In this document: one piece after another, positions 51,956 to 63,588 of the stretch | How the letters are laid out: every line of letters begins with the position of its first letter | Numbering within the stretch: the first letter of the stretch is position 1 | Assembly (NCBI RefSeq): GCF_026319325.1 | Contig: NZ_JAPDMU010000002.1 | Coordinates: 1-64,000 of the forward strand | Direction: 5' to 3' | Source: Methylophaga sp. OBS3 | GTDB lineage: Bacteria > Pseudomonadota > Gammaproteobacteria > Nitrosococcales > Methylophagaceae | DNA: 64,000 nt | Notes under the pieces: model-generated | What the model was told of the DNA's origin: nothing | Seen by the model: only the letters and a program-made list of their open reading frames with translations | Database searches by the model: none | Made by a program: the position numbers and the translations under genes

Positions 51956-54291
51956 GTGGCTCGAAAACCGTCATCCCGCCGTAAAACAAAACGCAGCCTA
52001 ATGGGCCGTATTTTGCGCAGCAAATTTGTTCGCTGGTTGTTGATCCTAATTTTGGTTGTTGGCGGACTAGGCCTATGGCAAATGGATCGTCATATCCGTG
52101 CCGAGTTTGAAGGAAAACGCTGGGCTGTTCCGGCTAAAGTATTTGCGCGGCCACTGGAATTATTCGCAGGCGCGCCTTTATCAGTTAATGACTTAAAAAT
52201 TGAGCTACAGGCTTTAGGTTATCAATTTACTGATACGGTCACGAAACCTGGGCAAGCCAGTATTTCTGGTTCTCGCGCGGTAATTTCTACGCGTGGTGTG
52301 ACATTGCCAGATGGTGTTGAACCGGCCCAACAACTCAGACTCGATTTTTCCGGTAATGAATTACATCAAATTAGTACGAAAAGTGATCAAGAGTTGACCC
52401 TTGTTCGACTTGAGCCAGCACTAATCGGCGGTATTTATCCTTTAAATAATGAAGATCGTGATCTTATTCAGCTTAGTGATGCACCGGATGCTTTAGTAGA
52501 TGCACTGGTTGCCATCGAAGATCAGGACTTTTATCAGCATTTTGGTATTTCACTCAAAGGCATTGCCCGAGCAATGTGGGCGAATATGCGTGCTGGTGCA
52601 TTTGTTCAGGGTGGCAGTACGCTGACCCAACAGTTAATCAAGAACTTTTATTTAACTGCTGATCGCACCTTGGCTCGTAAGCTGATGGAAGTGCCGATGG
52701 CGGTGCTATTGGAATATCACTACAGCAAAGACGAAATTCTCGAAGCCTATTTAAATGAAGTCTATCTCGGCCAAGATGGTAACCGTGCCATCCATGGTTT
52801 TGGTCTTGGTGCAAATTACTTCTTTGCCTTACCGCTGCAGGAGTTACAACTTCAACATCATGCTTTACTAGCAGGCATGGTTAAAGGACCATCATATTTT
52901 GATCCGCGTCGACATCCAGAGCGTGCCAAACAACGCCGTGACCTTGTCTTAAAAGTGCTCTTTGATGAAGGCAAAATCTCAGAAGCTGATTACCTGATGG
53001 CCGTCAACGCACCTTTAGGCGTGGTTGCTAAGGGCACACTCACAAAAGAAGCCTACCCTGCCTATTTAGACTTAGTGAAACGTCAGTTGCGTGAAGAGTA
53101 CGCCGATGAAGATTTAAGCTCAGAGGGTTTGCAGGTATTCACCAGCCTTGATCCCATTAGCCAACGTAAAGCTGAGACAGCTTTAACATCGACTATTGAA
53201 CAACTTCAGCAACAACACGGTGAAAAACTTGCTGATCTGCAAGGCAGTATGGTGGTGACGGATCCACAAACTGGTGAAGTATTAGCCCTCATTGGTGATC
53301 GTCGTACCCGCTACCAAGGTTTTAACCGTGCCTTAGACGCTGAGCGGCCAATGGGCTCACTGGTTAAACCTGCCGTGTTTTTAACCGCGCTGAATAATGG
53401 TTACACATTGGCAACCCCTGCCGATGACTCACCATATCAATTTGAACTGCCAAATGGTGATGTCTGGCAACCGCAAAATTATGACCGTAAATCTCACGAA
53501 GACATTTTGCTGATTGATGCCCTAGCCCACTCCTACAATTTGGCGACAGCCAGATTGGGGATGACACTTGGCCTTGATAAAGTCATTGATACCCTCAGTC
53601 GCTTAGGTGTCGAAAAACAGATGCGTCCTTATCCATCTTTATTATTAGGCGCACAAAGTCTTTCAACGCTAGAAATGGCGGCGATGTATCAAACGATTGC
53701 TGCGGGTGGTTTCCAGATCCCGCCACGTGCTATTCGGAGTGTGACGGATGCCGAAGGTGAAGCTTTGTCTCGCTACCCATTTAAACTGCAACAAACCATT
53801 CCTGCAGAACCTATTTTCTTACTGCAAACTGCGCTGCAAGAAGTGATGCGCTCAGGAACAGGTCGTTATGCAACCAGCCAGCTACCAGCAGGTATGCGTG
53901 TAGCTGGTAAAACCGGCACCTCAGATGACCAGCGCGATAGTTGGTTTGCAGGATACAGTGCTAACCGTCTTGCAGTGGTCTGGCTGGGACTGGATAACAA
54001 CCAAAGCCTCCCCCTAACAGGTTCAAGCGGTGCCTTACCTGTTTGGACTAAATATATGGCCAGTGAACCTCTGTTATCGCTAGAAAATTACCCACCTTCA
54101 GGAATAGATTACGCGTGGGTAAATGATGTTAATGGCAAGTTAAGTGACCAGCGTTGTGATAACGTTCGCCAACTGCCATTTATCAAAGGCACACTGCCAA
54201 AAGAATTGGCTGAATGCACTTCCCCCATTGAACAAAATGACGAAAATCCCGTCCAACGTTCTATTGATTGGATTAGAGGCTGGTTTAACTG

Positions 54292-54292
<1 letters not shown>
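51956..54292 (+). CDS. mrcB: Penicillin-binding protein 1B, bifunctional
   Basis: Peptidoglycan glycosyltransferase/transpeptidase of 778 residues. Basic cytoplasmic start, one membrane anchor (27-44), UB2H-like domain (about 60-150), glycosyltransferase with catalytic Glu188 in IEDQDFYQHFG and QGGSTLTQQLIKN, transpeptidase with Ser468 (SLVK), Ser526 (SYN) and Lys652 (KTGTS). Start is GTG at 51956 with GTAGGA upstream. The TPR lipoprotein gene overlaps its stop (TGATG). Confidence 0.96.
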
Positions 54293-55685
<1,393 letters not shown>

Positions 55686-55738
55686 TTAATCAAATACTGT
55701 CGGCAACATAGCCGCTCTGTGCCAAGTTGGCAAATCAC

Positions 55739-56854
55739 TTATTCAAAAAAGCGCTTTACTGCATCCAGCCATGACTCATGTTTTGGGTTATGTGTACCGC
55801 CAGTCCCTTCCAAGGTTTGGGCAAACTCTTCTAGCAATTCTTTTTGACGCTTAGACAGTTTGACTGGCGTTTCAACGACAACTCGGCACATCAAATCGCC
55901 AGTGACACCACTGCGTACAGACTTAACACCTTTGCCTTTCATGCGAAATTGCTGACCGGTTTGTGTACCTTCAGGAATTTTCAGCACGGCTTTGCCTTCC
56001 AGTGTTGGCACTTCTAGATCGCCACCTAAGGTTGCGGTGACAAAGTTAATCGGCACATCACAGAACAGGTTATTACCATCACGGGTAAACACATCATGAC
56101 GTTTAACCGATACTTCGACATACAGGTCACCTGAAGGTGCACCATTAGTGCCAGCTTCACCTTCGCCAGTCAGACGAATGCGGTCACCGGTATCCACACC
56201 AGCCGGGACTTTAACCGATAAAGTTTTTTGTTCTTCAACGCGACCATCTCCGTGACAATCAGAGCATGGCTCTTTGATCATCTTACCGGTGCCACGGCAA
56301 TGTGGACACGCCTGCTGAACGGTGAAGAAACCCTGTTGAATACGTACCTGACCGTGGCCACCACAAGTTGTACAGGTGACGGGTTCAGTACCAGGTTTTG
56401 CACCACTGCCATCACAGGTTTCACACTCAACATGCACTGGAATACGAATTTTTGCTGTTGTTCCAGAAACCGCTTCTTCCAGTGTCAGATCAAGTCGGTA
56501 ACGAAGATCGGCGCCACGGAAACTTTGTGCACCGCCACCGCCGCCACCAAAAATGTCATTAAATACATCACCAAAAATATCACTGAAGCCGCCAGCACCA
56601 CCTCGGAAACCACCGCCGCCAGCACTCCCATCAACGCCAGCATGACCAAACTGATCATAAGCCGCACGTTTCTGCGTATCAGACAGTATTTCGTAGGCTT
56701 CTTTGATTTCTTTGAATTTGGCTTCGGCTGTCGCATCGTCCGGGTTACGATCCGGATGATATTTCATTGCCATACGACGGTAGGCTTTCTTAATTTCTGC
56801 CTCTGTCGCATTCTTGGAAACACCCAGCAACTCGTAATAATCTTCTTTGGCCAT
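55739..56854 (-). CDS. dnaJ: Chaperone DnaJ
   Basis: 371 residues. J domain with HPD (KYHPDRNPD), Gly/Phe region, four zinc repeats CxxCxG ([32 protein letters not shown]) and the C-terminal substrate domain. Co-chaperone of DnaK. The gap to dnaK contains an attenuator-like hairpin. Confidence 0.98.
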   Translation of the reverse strand: MAKEDYYELLGVSKNATEAEIKKAYRRMAMKYHPDRNPDDATAEAKFKEIKEAYEILSDTQKRAAYDQFGHAGVDGSAGGGGFRGGAGGFSDIFGDVFNDIFGGGGGGAQSFRGADLRYRLDLTLEEAVSGTTAKIRIPVHVECETCDGSGAKPGTEPVTCTTCGGHGQVRIQQGFFTVQQACPHCRGTGKMIKEPCSDCHGDGRVEEQKTLSVKVPAGVDTGDRIRLTGEGEAGTNGAPSGDLYVEVSVKRHDVFTRDGNNLFCDVPINFVTATLGGDLEVPTLEGKAVLKIPEGTQTGQQFRMKGKGVKSVRSGVTGDLMCRVVVETPVKLSKRQKELLEEFAQTLEGTGGTHNPKHESWLDAVKRFFE

Positions 56855-56885
56855 GATTCGCTTTTTTTCTTATTCCGGAAACAAA

Positions 56886-56913
56886 ACAGGCGCAGGTTCA
56901 TGCCTGCGCCTGT
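56886..56913 (-). terminator. Stem-loop between dnaK and dnaJ, probable attenuator
   Basis: Perfect 11-base arms ACAGGCGCAGG / CCTGCGCCTGT, 6-base loop; on the minus strand it runs into TTTTGTTT. It lies 32 bases before the dnaJ ATG. Partial termination would lower dnaJ relative to dnaK. Confidence 0.7.
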
Positions 56914-56932
56914 CGTTCAACAAGGTTATTGC

Positions 56933-58852
56933 TTACTGCTTCTTGCTGTCATCAACTTCTTCAAACTCGGCGTCAACAACATCATCAGCTTGTGCACTTT
57001 CACCAGCATCAGCAGCTGCTTCACCAGCTTCTGCATTTTCAGCATAAGCTCGTTCCGCTAACTTACCAGCCACTTCTGACAGTGCAGCAGTTTTGGCTTC
57101 GATATCATCTTTATCTTCGCCTTTGATCGCTTCTTGCAGGGCTTCGACGGCTGACTCGATTTGTGCTTTCTCTTCAGCTTCAACTTTATCACCCAGATCT
57201 TTCAGTGATTTTGTTGTTGCGTGAATTAAGCCATCAGCTTGGTTACGTGCAGTGACCAATTCGTGGAATTTACGGTCTTCATCAGCATGTGCTTCTGCAT
57301 CTTTAACCATTTGTTCCACTTCTTCATCACTCAAACCACTTGAAGCTTTGATGACGATAGACTGTTCTTTGCCAGTCGCTTTATCTTTCGCTGATACGTT
57401 CAAGATACCGTTGGCATCAATGTCGAATGTAACTTCAATTTGTGGCGTACCACGTGGCGCTGGCGGGATATCAGCCAAGTCAAAACGACCCAGAGATTTG
57501 TTCGCAGAAGCCATTTCACGCTCACCTTGCAGTACATGGATAGTCACTGCAGGCTGGTTATCATCAGCTGTTGAGAACACTTGGTTCGCTTTAGTTGGGA
57601 TAGTGGTGTTTTTCTCGACCAGCTTGGTCATCACACCACCCATTGTTTCAATACCCAAGCTCAGTGGCGTAACGTCAAGCAGCAGAACGTCTTTAACATC
57701 ACCAGCCAATACTGCAGCCTGAATCGCAGCACCAACCGCTACAGCTTCGTCAGGGTTAACGTCACGGCGAGGTTCTTTACCGAACAGTTCTTTAACCGCT
57801 TCTTGCACTTTAGGCATACGCGTTTGACCACCAACCAGAATAACGTCGTTGATGTCAGATACTTTCAGGCCAGCGTCTTTCAATGCCATTTTGCATGGTT
57901 CCATGCTGCGGGCAATCAGATCTTCAACCAATGATTCCAACTTAGCACGGGTCAAACGAATTTCCAGATGTTTAGGACCTGATGCATCAGCAGTGATGTA
58001 TGGCAGGTTAATATCTGTTTGTGAGCTTGAAGACAGTTCGATTTTCGCTTTCTCGGCAGCATCTTTCAGACGTTGCAGTGCTAATGGATCTTTCGCTAAG
58101 TCAACACCTTGGTCTTTTTTGAATTCAGCTACTAGGTAATCGATGATGCGTTGGTCAAAGTCTTCACCACCTAGGAATGTGTCACCATTGGTCGCCAATA
58201 CTTCAAACTGGTGCTCGCCTTCGATATCAGCGATTTCAATGATAGATACGTCAAAAGTACCACCACCCAAGTCATAAACGACAACGGTAGAGTCACCACG
58301 TTTTTTATCCATACCGTATGCCAATGCAGCCGCTGTTGGCTCATTGATAATACGTTTAACTTCAAGACCCGCAATTTTACCAGCGTCTTTAGTGGCTTGA
58401 CGTTGTGAGTCGTTGAAGTAAGCAGGCACGGTTACAACGGCTTGTGTGACTTCTTCACCCAAAAATTCTTCAGCGGTTTTTTTCATTTTCATCAAAACAC
58501 GTGCTGAAATTTCAGGTGGTGCCATTTTCTTATCGTTAGCAGAAACCCAAGCATCACCATTGTCTGCTTCGATAATTTTGAACGGTACCATGTCGATATC
58601 GCGTTGAACGACATCTTCTTTAAACTTACGACCAATCAGTCGTTTGATACCGTAAAGTGTGTTGCTAGGGTTAGTGACTGCTTGGCGTTTCGCAGACTGA
58701 CCGACCATTACCTCACCGTCTTTATTAAAGGCAACAATCGAAGGCGTTGTACGATCACCTTCGCTATTTTCAATAACGCGTGATTTGCCGTCTTCCATTA
58801 CTGCGACGCAGGAGTTGGTGGTCCCCAGATCGATACCAATAATTTTAGCCAT
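56933..58852 (-). CDS. dnaK: Chaperone DnaK (Hsp70)
   Basis: 639 residues from the second ATG ([14 protein letters not shown]); a first ATG at 58855 also has a GGAG site, so the start may be one codon longer. Phosphate loops [20 protein letters not shown] and VGGQTRMPK, linker [16 protein letters not shown]-terminal lid with acidic tail. Middle of the heat-shock operon. Confidence 0.98.
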   Translation of the reverse strand: MAKIIGIDLGTTNSCVAVMEDGKSRVIENSEGDRTTPSIVAFNKDGEVMVGQSAKRQAVTNPSNTLYGIKRLIGRKFKEDVVQRDIDMVPFKIIEADNGDAWVSANDKKMAPPEISARVLMKMKKTAEEFLGEEVTQAVVTVPAYFNDSQRQATKDAGKIAGLEVKRIINEPTAAALAYGMDKKRGDSTVVVYDLGGGTFDVSIIEIADIEGEHQFEVLATNGDTFLGGEDFDQRIIDYLVAEFKKDQGVDLAKDPLALQRLKDAAEKAKIELSSSSQTDINLPYITADASGPKHLEIRLTRAKLESLVEDLIARSMEPCKMALKDAGLKVSDINDVILVGGQTRMPKVQEAVKELFGKEPRRDVNPDEAVAVGAAIQAAVLAGDVKDVLLLDVTPLSLGIETMGGVMTKLVEKNTTIPTKANQVFSTADDNQPAVTIHVLQGEREMASANKSLGRFDLADIPPAPRGTPQIEVTFDIDANGILNVSAKDKATGKEQSIVIKASSGLSDEEVEQMVKDAEAHADEDRKFHELVTARNQADGLIHATTKSLKDLGDKVEAEEKAQIESAVEALQEAIKGEDKDDIEAKTAALSEVAGKLAERAYAENAEAGEAAADAGESAQADDVVDAEFEEVDDSKKQ

Positions 58853-58953
58853 CATTTTTCTCCATCATGCTTAAATTCATACTGGCCTCGCCAGCTGTTG
58901 TTTAGTTAAGTGGGGCGCATATTTTGAATTTCAAGCCCCTGCTTTTTGTAAGT

Positions 58954-59508
58954 CTATTGGGCAACAACGACCATTGCCGGACGCAACAAGCGACCATTAA
59001 AGCGGTAACCTTTTTGCATTACGCTGATCACCGTATTTGAGGCAACACCTTCTGCGGGCTGCATTGCGACAGCTTGATGCGCTTCAGGATCAAAGGCTTC
59101 GTTTTCAGGATTCACTGCTTCTAAGCCAAATTTGCCAATTGAGCTGAGTAACAGCTTCAATGTCATGTCCATACCTTCACGGACTTTGTCGATATTGGCG
59201 TCACTGCCTTGCGCGGCATTTAGACCCAATTCGAGGCTGTCGCAAATTGGTAGCAACTCGTTAACAAATTTATCTAGGGCATGCTTGTGGGCATTTTCTA
59301 AATCGCGGCTGTGACGACGACGCATATTTTCTAAATCGGCGCGCGCTCTTAGCAGCTCATTCCAGTTTTCATCAGCTTTACCACGAGCTTCTTCAAGCGC
59401 TTTAACCAAGTCTTGGCCTTCTGCTGCTGTGTTTTCGTTAGTGTTTTCAGCTGATTCCGGTGTGACGCCTTCAGCATCTACCGTGTTTTGATTGTCTTCT
59501 TGACTCAT
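58954..59508 (-). CDS. grpE: Nucleotide exchange factor GrpE
   Basis: 184 residues. Acidic N-terminal tail, coiled-coil from about 40-90 (RADLENMRRRHSRDLENAHK), beta domain ending VISVMQKGYRFNGRLLRPAMVVV. Exchange factor for DnaK. First gene of the heat-shock unit, with a sigma-32 promoter 40 bases upstream. Confidence 0.97.
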   Translation of the reverse strand: MSQEDNQNTVDAEGVTPESAENTNENTAAEGQDLVKALEEARGKADENWNELLRARADLENMRRRHSRDLENAHKHALDKFVNELLPICDSLELGLNAAQGSDANIDKVREGMDMTLKLLLSSIGKFGLEAVNPENEAFDPEAHQAVAMQPAEGVASNTVISVMQKGYRFNGRLLRPAMVVVAQ

Positions 59509-59522
59509 GATCGACCCATTTA

Positions 59523-59543
59523 TGCATTACTCAAGGTAATGCA
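59523..59543 (-). repeat. Stem-loop at the 5' end of the grpE message
   Basis: TGCATTAC / GTAATGCA, 8-base arms with loop TCAAG. It starts within a few bases of the expected start site of the sigma-32 promoter, so it would form the 5'-terminal hairpin of the transcript. It is not a CIRCE element. Confidence 0.6.
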
Positions 59544-59545
59544 CG

Positions 59546-59573
59546 ATTTGGGGATCAAAATTGGCTTTTCAAG
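59546..59573 (-). promoter_or_regulatory. Sigma-32 heat-shock promoter of grpE-dnaK-dnaJ
   Basis: On the minus strand CTTGAAA (plus 59567-59573), 13-base spacer, CCCCAAAT (plus 59546-59553). Near-consensus for RpoH in Gammaproteobacteria. Confidence 0.85.
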
Positions 59574-59619
59574 CGTTGTTGCTGATTTTTTTCAGATTTT
59601 TTTGTTTTTGATGCAAAAA

Positions 59620-60351
59620 TTAGGATGATTTCAGCCAAACACATTGCCCGCCACTGGTCGATTGCAGTTTTTCTAACATGGCATCATGGGCTGCAATTTC
59701 TTCATCCGTCGCTTTGAGCACTTTGCGTTGCTGTTGTGAGCCAGCTTGGATGGTATGACCAGTTTGCTGACTGTCAGTCTGCGTTGGCTGCTCGGTGGCC
59801 AATGACAAACTTACCTGCCCGCCAGTCATTGCTAAGTAAACATCAGCCAGGATCTCGGCATCTAATAATGCGCCGTGTAGTTCTCGGTTGGTGTTATCGA
59901 CATCATAACGCTTACATAGCGCATCAAGATTGTTTTTCTGGCCGGGATGTCTATCACGCGCCATCTTTAGGGTATCAAGCACCGAACACAAAGCGTCGAT
60001 AGTGGCATCTTGATCAGCAAGTTTAGCTAGCTCGTGATTTAAAAACCCGACGTCGAATGGCGCATTGTGAATAACCAGCTCCGCACCTTTGACAAACTCG
60101 AGAAACTCTTCAGCCACATCGGCAAAAAATGGCTTATCAGCTAAAAATTCTGGTGTGATGCCATGCACTTCCATCGCACCCGCATCAATGTCTCGTTCAG
60201 GATTGATGTATTGGTGGAAGTTACGGCCGGTCAAACGACGGTTGATGATCTCCACACAACCAATTTCGATAATTCGATGATCATCTGCTGTCGATAGGCC
60301 TGTGGTCTCAGTATCGAGTACGACCTGACGTTTAACCGCCGTTTCCGTCAT
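59620..60351 (-). CDS. dnaQ: DNA polymerase III epsilon subunit
   Basis: 3'-5' proofreading exonuclease, 243 residues. Exo motifs LDTETTGL, HNAPFDVGFLNHEL and the C-terminal exo III LHGALLDAEILADVY. The tail after residue 185 is the clamp/polymerase linker. Order yafS-rnhA-dnaQ is conserved; here it runs leftward just ahead of the heat-shock promoter. Confidence 0.97.
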   Translation of the reverse strand: MTETAVKRQVVLDTETTGLSTADDHRIIEIGCVEIINRRLTGRNFHQYINPERDIDAGAMEVHGITPEFLADKPFFADVAEEFLEFVKGAELVIHNAPFDVGFLNHELAKLADQDATIDALCSVLDTLKMARDRHPGQKNNLDALCKRYDVDNTNRELHGALLDAEILADVYLAMTGGQVSLSLATEQPTQTDSQQTGHTIQAGSQQQRKVLKATDEEIAAHDAMLEKLQSTSGGQCVWLKSS

Positions 60352-60361
60352 TTAATTTGTC

Positions 60362-60799
60362 CTATTTTCTTAGAGTTTCTCGGGCAGCAACGGCTAATTG
60401 ATCAGCCCGCTCATTTTCCGGATGACCGTTATGCCCCCGCACCCACTGCCAAGTCACATCATGAGCATTTACCGCCTGTTCTAACCGCTGCCAGAGGTCA
60501 GCGTTTTTTACTGGCTGTTTACTGGCCGTACGCCAGTTGCGTGCTTTCCAGCCCGGTAGCCATTCGGTCATACCTTTCATGACATATTGCGAATCGGTGG
60601 TGATGGTAACATGACACTTACGTTTTAATGCCTCAAGCCCGGCAATCACCGCCATCATCTCCATTCGGTTATTAGTAGTAACCGCTTCAGCACCAGACAA
60701 GGTTTTTTCTGTGTTTTTGGCACGTAACACAACGCCCCAACCACCCGGGCCTGGGTTACCACTACAGGCACCATCCGTAAAAATTTCAACGTTATCCAT
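60362..60799 (-). CDS. rnhA: Ribonuclease HI
   Basis: 145 residues. Catalytic DEDD set: [41 protein letters not shown] and [11 protein letters not shown]. Removes RNA from RNA-DNA hybrids. Overlaps yafS by one base and precedes dnaQ by 10 bases. Confidence 0.97.
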   Translation of the reverse strand: MDNVEIFTDGACSGNPGPGGWGVVLRAKNTEKTLSGAEAVTTNNRMEMMAVIAGLEALKRKCHVTITTDSQYVMKGMTEWLPGWKARNWRTASKQPVKNADLWQRLEQAVNAHDVTWQWVRGHNGHPENERADQLAVAARETLRK

Positions 60800-61521
60800 T
60801 ATTGTCCTTGCCGTGTTACTGCTTTACCGGCCAAACCTGCACCGGGAAATAAATTAGGTTTTGTCCATTGTTCGCGAAGTGGTGTCACTAATACGTGGCG
60901 CTTTTTCGCCACCAGCACAGTGACTGCGCCAAAGTATGGCCACAACCTTTGCCCAACTGGCGCTATGGTCTCCAGACCCGACCACTTTGCATGATTAACG
61001 GGCAACTGAAAAACCAATGCGCGTTTTTCAACCACCTCAAAATCTAACAATGTCAGCCAGTCAGTTAACCGCCAACGACTGAAGAAATGTCCATGCCAAG
61101 GTTGTTTTGCCCGCCAACTAAACAGTCGTCTTAGCCCCCAGCTGCTGATTGGATTAAAAACAAACAGTACTAAACTGCCATCTTCAGTCAGAATTCTATC
61201 GGCTTCACGTAATAACTGGTGCGGGTTTTCAACAAACTCCAGTGCATGACTGACCACCAACTGATCAACCGTGTCTGATTTGTAAGGCAAAAATAAACTA
61301 TCTGCTTGCAACTGTCCTTGCTCATCCTGCCAAGCTTGATAACAAGGTCTTGAGATCTGCGGCAATATCCGTTGCCCGCCGCCCAGCTGTAATTGGAAGT
61401 AGCCACTAAAACCCGAAGAGTGGCGCTGCAGCCAGCTTTTTTCAGCCTGCATCACTTGCTGACCCAGTGGACTTTGCCACCAAGCTGTCATCTGCTGCTG
61501 TGCTGTTTTATCATGAGCCAT
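60799..61521 (-). CDS. Class I SAM-dependent methyltransferase-like protein (YafS-like)
   Basis: 240 residues. The Rossmann SAM motif is weak; recognisable are [27 protein letters not shown] (motif of the post-SAM region) and [16 protein letters not shown]. Position between gloB and rnhA is that of E. coli yafS. Substrate unknown. The C-terminus is hydrophilic. Confidence 0.8.
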   Translation of the reverse strand: MAHDKTAQQQMTAWWQSPLGQQVMQAEKSWLQRHSSGFSGYFQLQLGGGQRILPQISRPCYQAWQDEQGQLQADSLFLPYKSDTVDQLVVSHALEFVENPHQLLREADRILTEDGSLVLFVFNPISSWGLRRLFSWRAKQPWHGHFFSRWRLTDWLTLLDFEVVEKRALVFQLPVNHAKWSGLETIAPVGQRLWPYFGAVTVLVAKKRHVLVTPLREQWTKPNLFPGAGLAGKAVTRQGQ

Positions 61522-61541
61522 AAACGATTTAGGAGCCTAAT

Positions 61542-62306
61542 GTGCTGGTTCATGCCGTAGCGGCGTTTGAAGACAATTATATCTGGCTAATCCAATCTGC
61601 GTTGAGTAGCCGGACGATTATTGTTGATCCCGGTGATGCCGATCCGGTCATCAAAACGCTGACAGAAAAACAACTTAGCCCAGCTGCCATGTTGATCACC
61701 CACCATCATCATGATCATACTGGCGGTATTAAAGCGCTCTCCGAAAAGTTTGCCATACCGGTTTATGGGCCTGCTAACGAATCAATTTCAGGTATCAATC
61801 ATCTCGTCTCGCCCGGCGAGATATTAAACATTGATGGTTTTGAACCTATTACCGTCATGGACACTAGTGGTCATACAGCCGACCATATCAGCTATTACAG
61901 CCAAAATAGTCTGTTTTGTGGTGATACTTTATTTGCAGGCGGCTGCGGTCGTTTATTAGGCGGCTCGGCAGCGCAGTTACATGCATCGCTCAATCGCATT
62001 CATCAATTACCCGATAACACCGCGATTTATTGTGCTCACGAATATACACAAGCAAATTTACGCTTTGCATTAGCCGTCGAACCTGAAAACTCAGCATTAA
62101 AACGACGTATTGATGAAACGAATTTGTTACGCACTAACAACCAAGCGACCGTGCCATCTTTGTTAAGACAAGAGAAAGCAACCAATCCCTTTTTACGCTG
62201 TGAACAGTCTTCAGTCTGGCGTGCAGCTGAAAAAAAAGCAGGCCATGTTTTACATAGCCCGCTTGAGGTTTTTACGGTTATTCGCAGTTGGAAAGACAAT
62301 TTCTAA
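61542..62306 (+). CDS. gloB: Hydroxyacylglutathione hydrolase (glyoxalase II)
   Basis: 254 residues. Metallo-beta-lactamase fold with THHHHDHTGG and the second metal site CGDTLFAGGCGRL; CAHEYTQANLRFAL is also diagnostic. Hydrolyses S-D-lactoylglutathione. GTG start at 61542 with AGGAG six bases upstream. Divergent from yafS with only 20 bases between. Confidence 0.95.
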   Translation: MLVHAVAAFEDNYIWLIQSALSSRTIIVDPGDADPVIKTLTEKQLSPAAMLITHHHHDHTGGIKALSEKFAIPVYGPANESISGINHLVSPGEILNIDGFEPITVMDTSGHTADHISYYSQNSLFCGDTLFAGGCGRLLGGSAAQLHASLNRIHQLPDNTAIYCAHEYTQANLRFALAVEPENSALKRRIDETNLLRTNNQATVPSLLRQEKATNPFLRCEQSSVWRAAEKKAGHVLHSPLEVFTVIRSWKDNF

Positions 62307-62314
62307 ACAACTAA

Positions 62315-62746
62315 TCAGTGCTGAGAATTTCCTCGGCCATTACCATTTCCTTTGCCCTTACCAGGCCCCCGACCGTTACCTTGGCCTTTACCACGACCTT
62401 GGTGATTATCATTACCACCATAGCTTCGATATAGCTGACGAGGTACATGACCATCATCACGATACCAACGGCCATCTAAGTCAGCTGCAAACTGCCAGTA
62501 ACCATCGTAATAGCGGTAATAACGACTATCCCAGTAATAATAGTCGGGTCGCCCGATAACGGCATAAACACCTAAGCGAGAATCAAACTCCAAGTCATGG
62601 TTGTAGTGCTTATGACGATAACCATGTGCAGGTGCATGCGGCGGCGGACCACCGCGCTGATATTCAGGCTCATGGTAATGGTGATGTACACACCCCGTTA
62701 CAAACAGGGGCAACAAACCTACTATCAGTAACGTTAGTTTTTTCAT
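62315..62746 (-). CDS. Lipoprotein with Tyr-rich core and Gly-Arg/Lys tail, function unknown
   Basis: 143 residues. Lipobox FVTGC (Cys near 19), His-rich stretch HHHYHEPE just after it, a Tyr/Trp/Asp-rich middle (YYYWDSRYYRYYDGYW), and a basic tail of about 30 residues made of G-R/K-G and G-N repeats. The whole looks surface-facing. No family recognised. Two bases after mscS on the same strand. Confidence 0.75.
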   Translation of the reverse strand: MKKLTLLIVGLLPLFVTGCVHHHYHEPEYQRGGPPPHAPAHGYRHKHYNHDLEFDSRLGVYAVIGRPDYYYWDSRYYRYYDGYWQFAADLDGRWYRDDGHVPRQLYRSYGGNDNHQGRGKGQGNGRGPGKGKGNGNGRGNSQH

Positions 62747-62747
62747 A

Positions 62748-63587
62748 TTAACCCTCAGCAGCTTCCGATGATTTAGGGGCTGGACTGTTTTCAGTCAAAG
62801 ACTTGTTAAAGTGCAGCTCCATTTGTGGGAATGGAATACTGATATCGTTTTCATCAAAGGCCAACTTTACTTGTTCCATGATTTCGGCTTTGGCGACACC
62901 AAAATCCGCACTGTTAACCCAAGGCCAAACTAAAAAGTTGACGCTATTGTCTGCTAACTCACTTAGGCGAATGATTGGCTCAGGATCCGATAACACCATT
63001 GGATGTGATGTGACGATGTCGGTCAGAATTTGTTTTGCTTTACGTAAATCACTGTCATAACTGATTCCAAACACCATATCGGCACGACGCGTGTCACGAG
63101 CAGAATAATTGATAATTTTGCCACTATATATTTGGCCGTTTGGAATAATCACTTCACGGTTATCCGTCGTACGCATGATGGTGCTAAAAATTGAGATTTG
63201 CTCAACAATCCCCATCACGCCAGCGACTTCAACAAAGTTACCGAGTTTGAATGGGCGATTGACGATCAACATGACACCGGCTGCAAAATTTTGCAGTGAG
63301 TCTTTCAGTGCCAGACCTACGGCTAAACCAGCGGCACCTAATACAGCAATCATTGAGGTGGTATTAACGCCTAATTGGTCTAGTGCAGCAATAATGACGA
63401 AAATAAGCAGGACGACATTGGCGATCGTGCTGATGAAATTGATCAAAATTGGGTCCATATTGCCGCGAACCATCAGCTTACGCGCTAATTTGATGAGCCA
63501 GCGCACAACGATGCGACCGACCAATACGATAGCGAGTGCGACAACGATATTCAGCAGCAAGTCACCAATTAAACTACCAGTTTGCAT
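62748..63587 (-). CDS. mscS: Small-conductance mechanosensitive channel (MscS)
   Basis: 279 residues, close to E. coli MscS (286). Three membrane segments; the pore helix carries the Gly/Ala pattern GAAGLAVGLALKDSLQNFAAGVM near residues 84-106, then the cytoplasmic beta domain and C-terminal vestibule. Releases solutes on hypo-osmotic shock, sensible for a marine cell. Between pyrD and the lipoprotein gene. Confidence 0.94.
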   Translation of the reverse strand: MQTGSLIGDLLLNIVVALAIVLVGRIVVRWLIKLARKLMVRGNMDPILINFISTIANVVLLIFVIIAALDQLGVNTTSMIAVLGAAGLAVGLALKDSLQNFAAGVMLIVNRPFKLGNFVEVAGVMGIVEQISIFSTIMRTTDNREVIIPNGQIYSGKIINYSARDTRRADMVFGISYDSDLRKAKQILTDIVTSHPMVLSDPEPIIRLSELADNSVNFLVWPWVNSADFGVAKAEIMEQVKLAFDENDISIPFPQMELHFNKSLTENSPAPKSSEAAEG

Positions 63588-63588
63588 G

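Noticed and set aside
56228..57061. Long open frame antisense to dnaJ and dnaK
   Set aside because: Opposite strand of certain genes; the translation is Thr/Phe/Cys-rich noise and crosses two unrelated genes.
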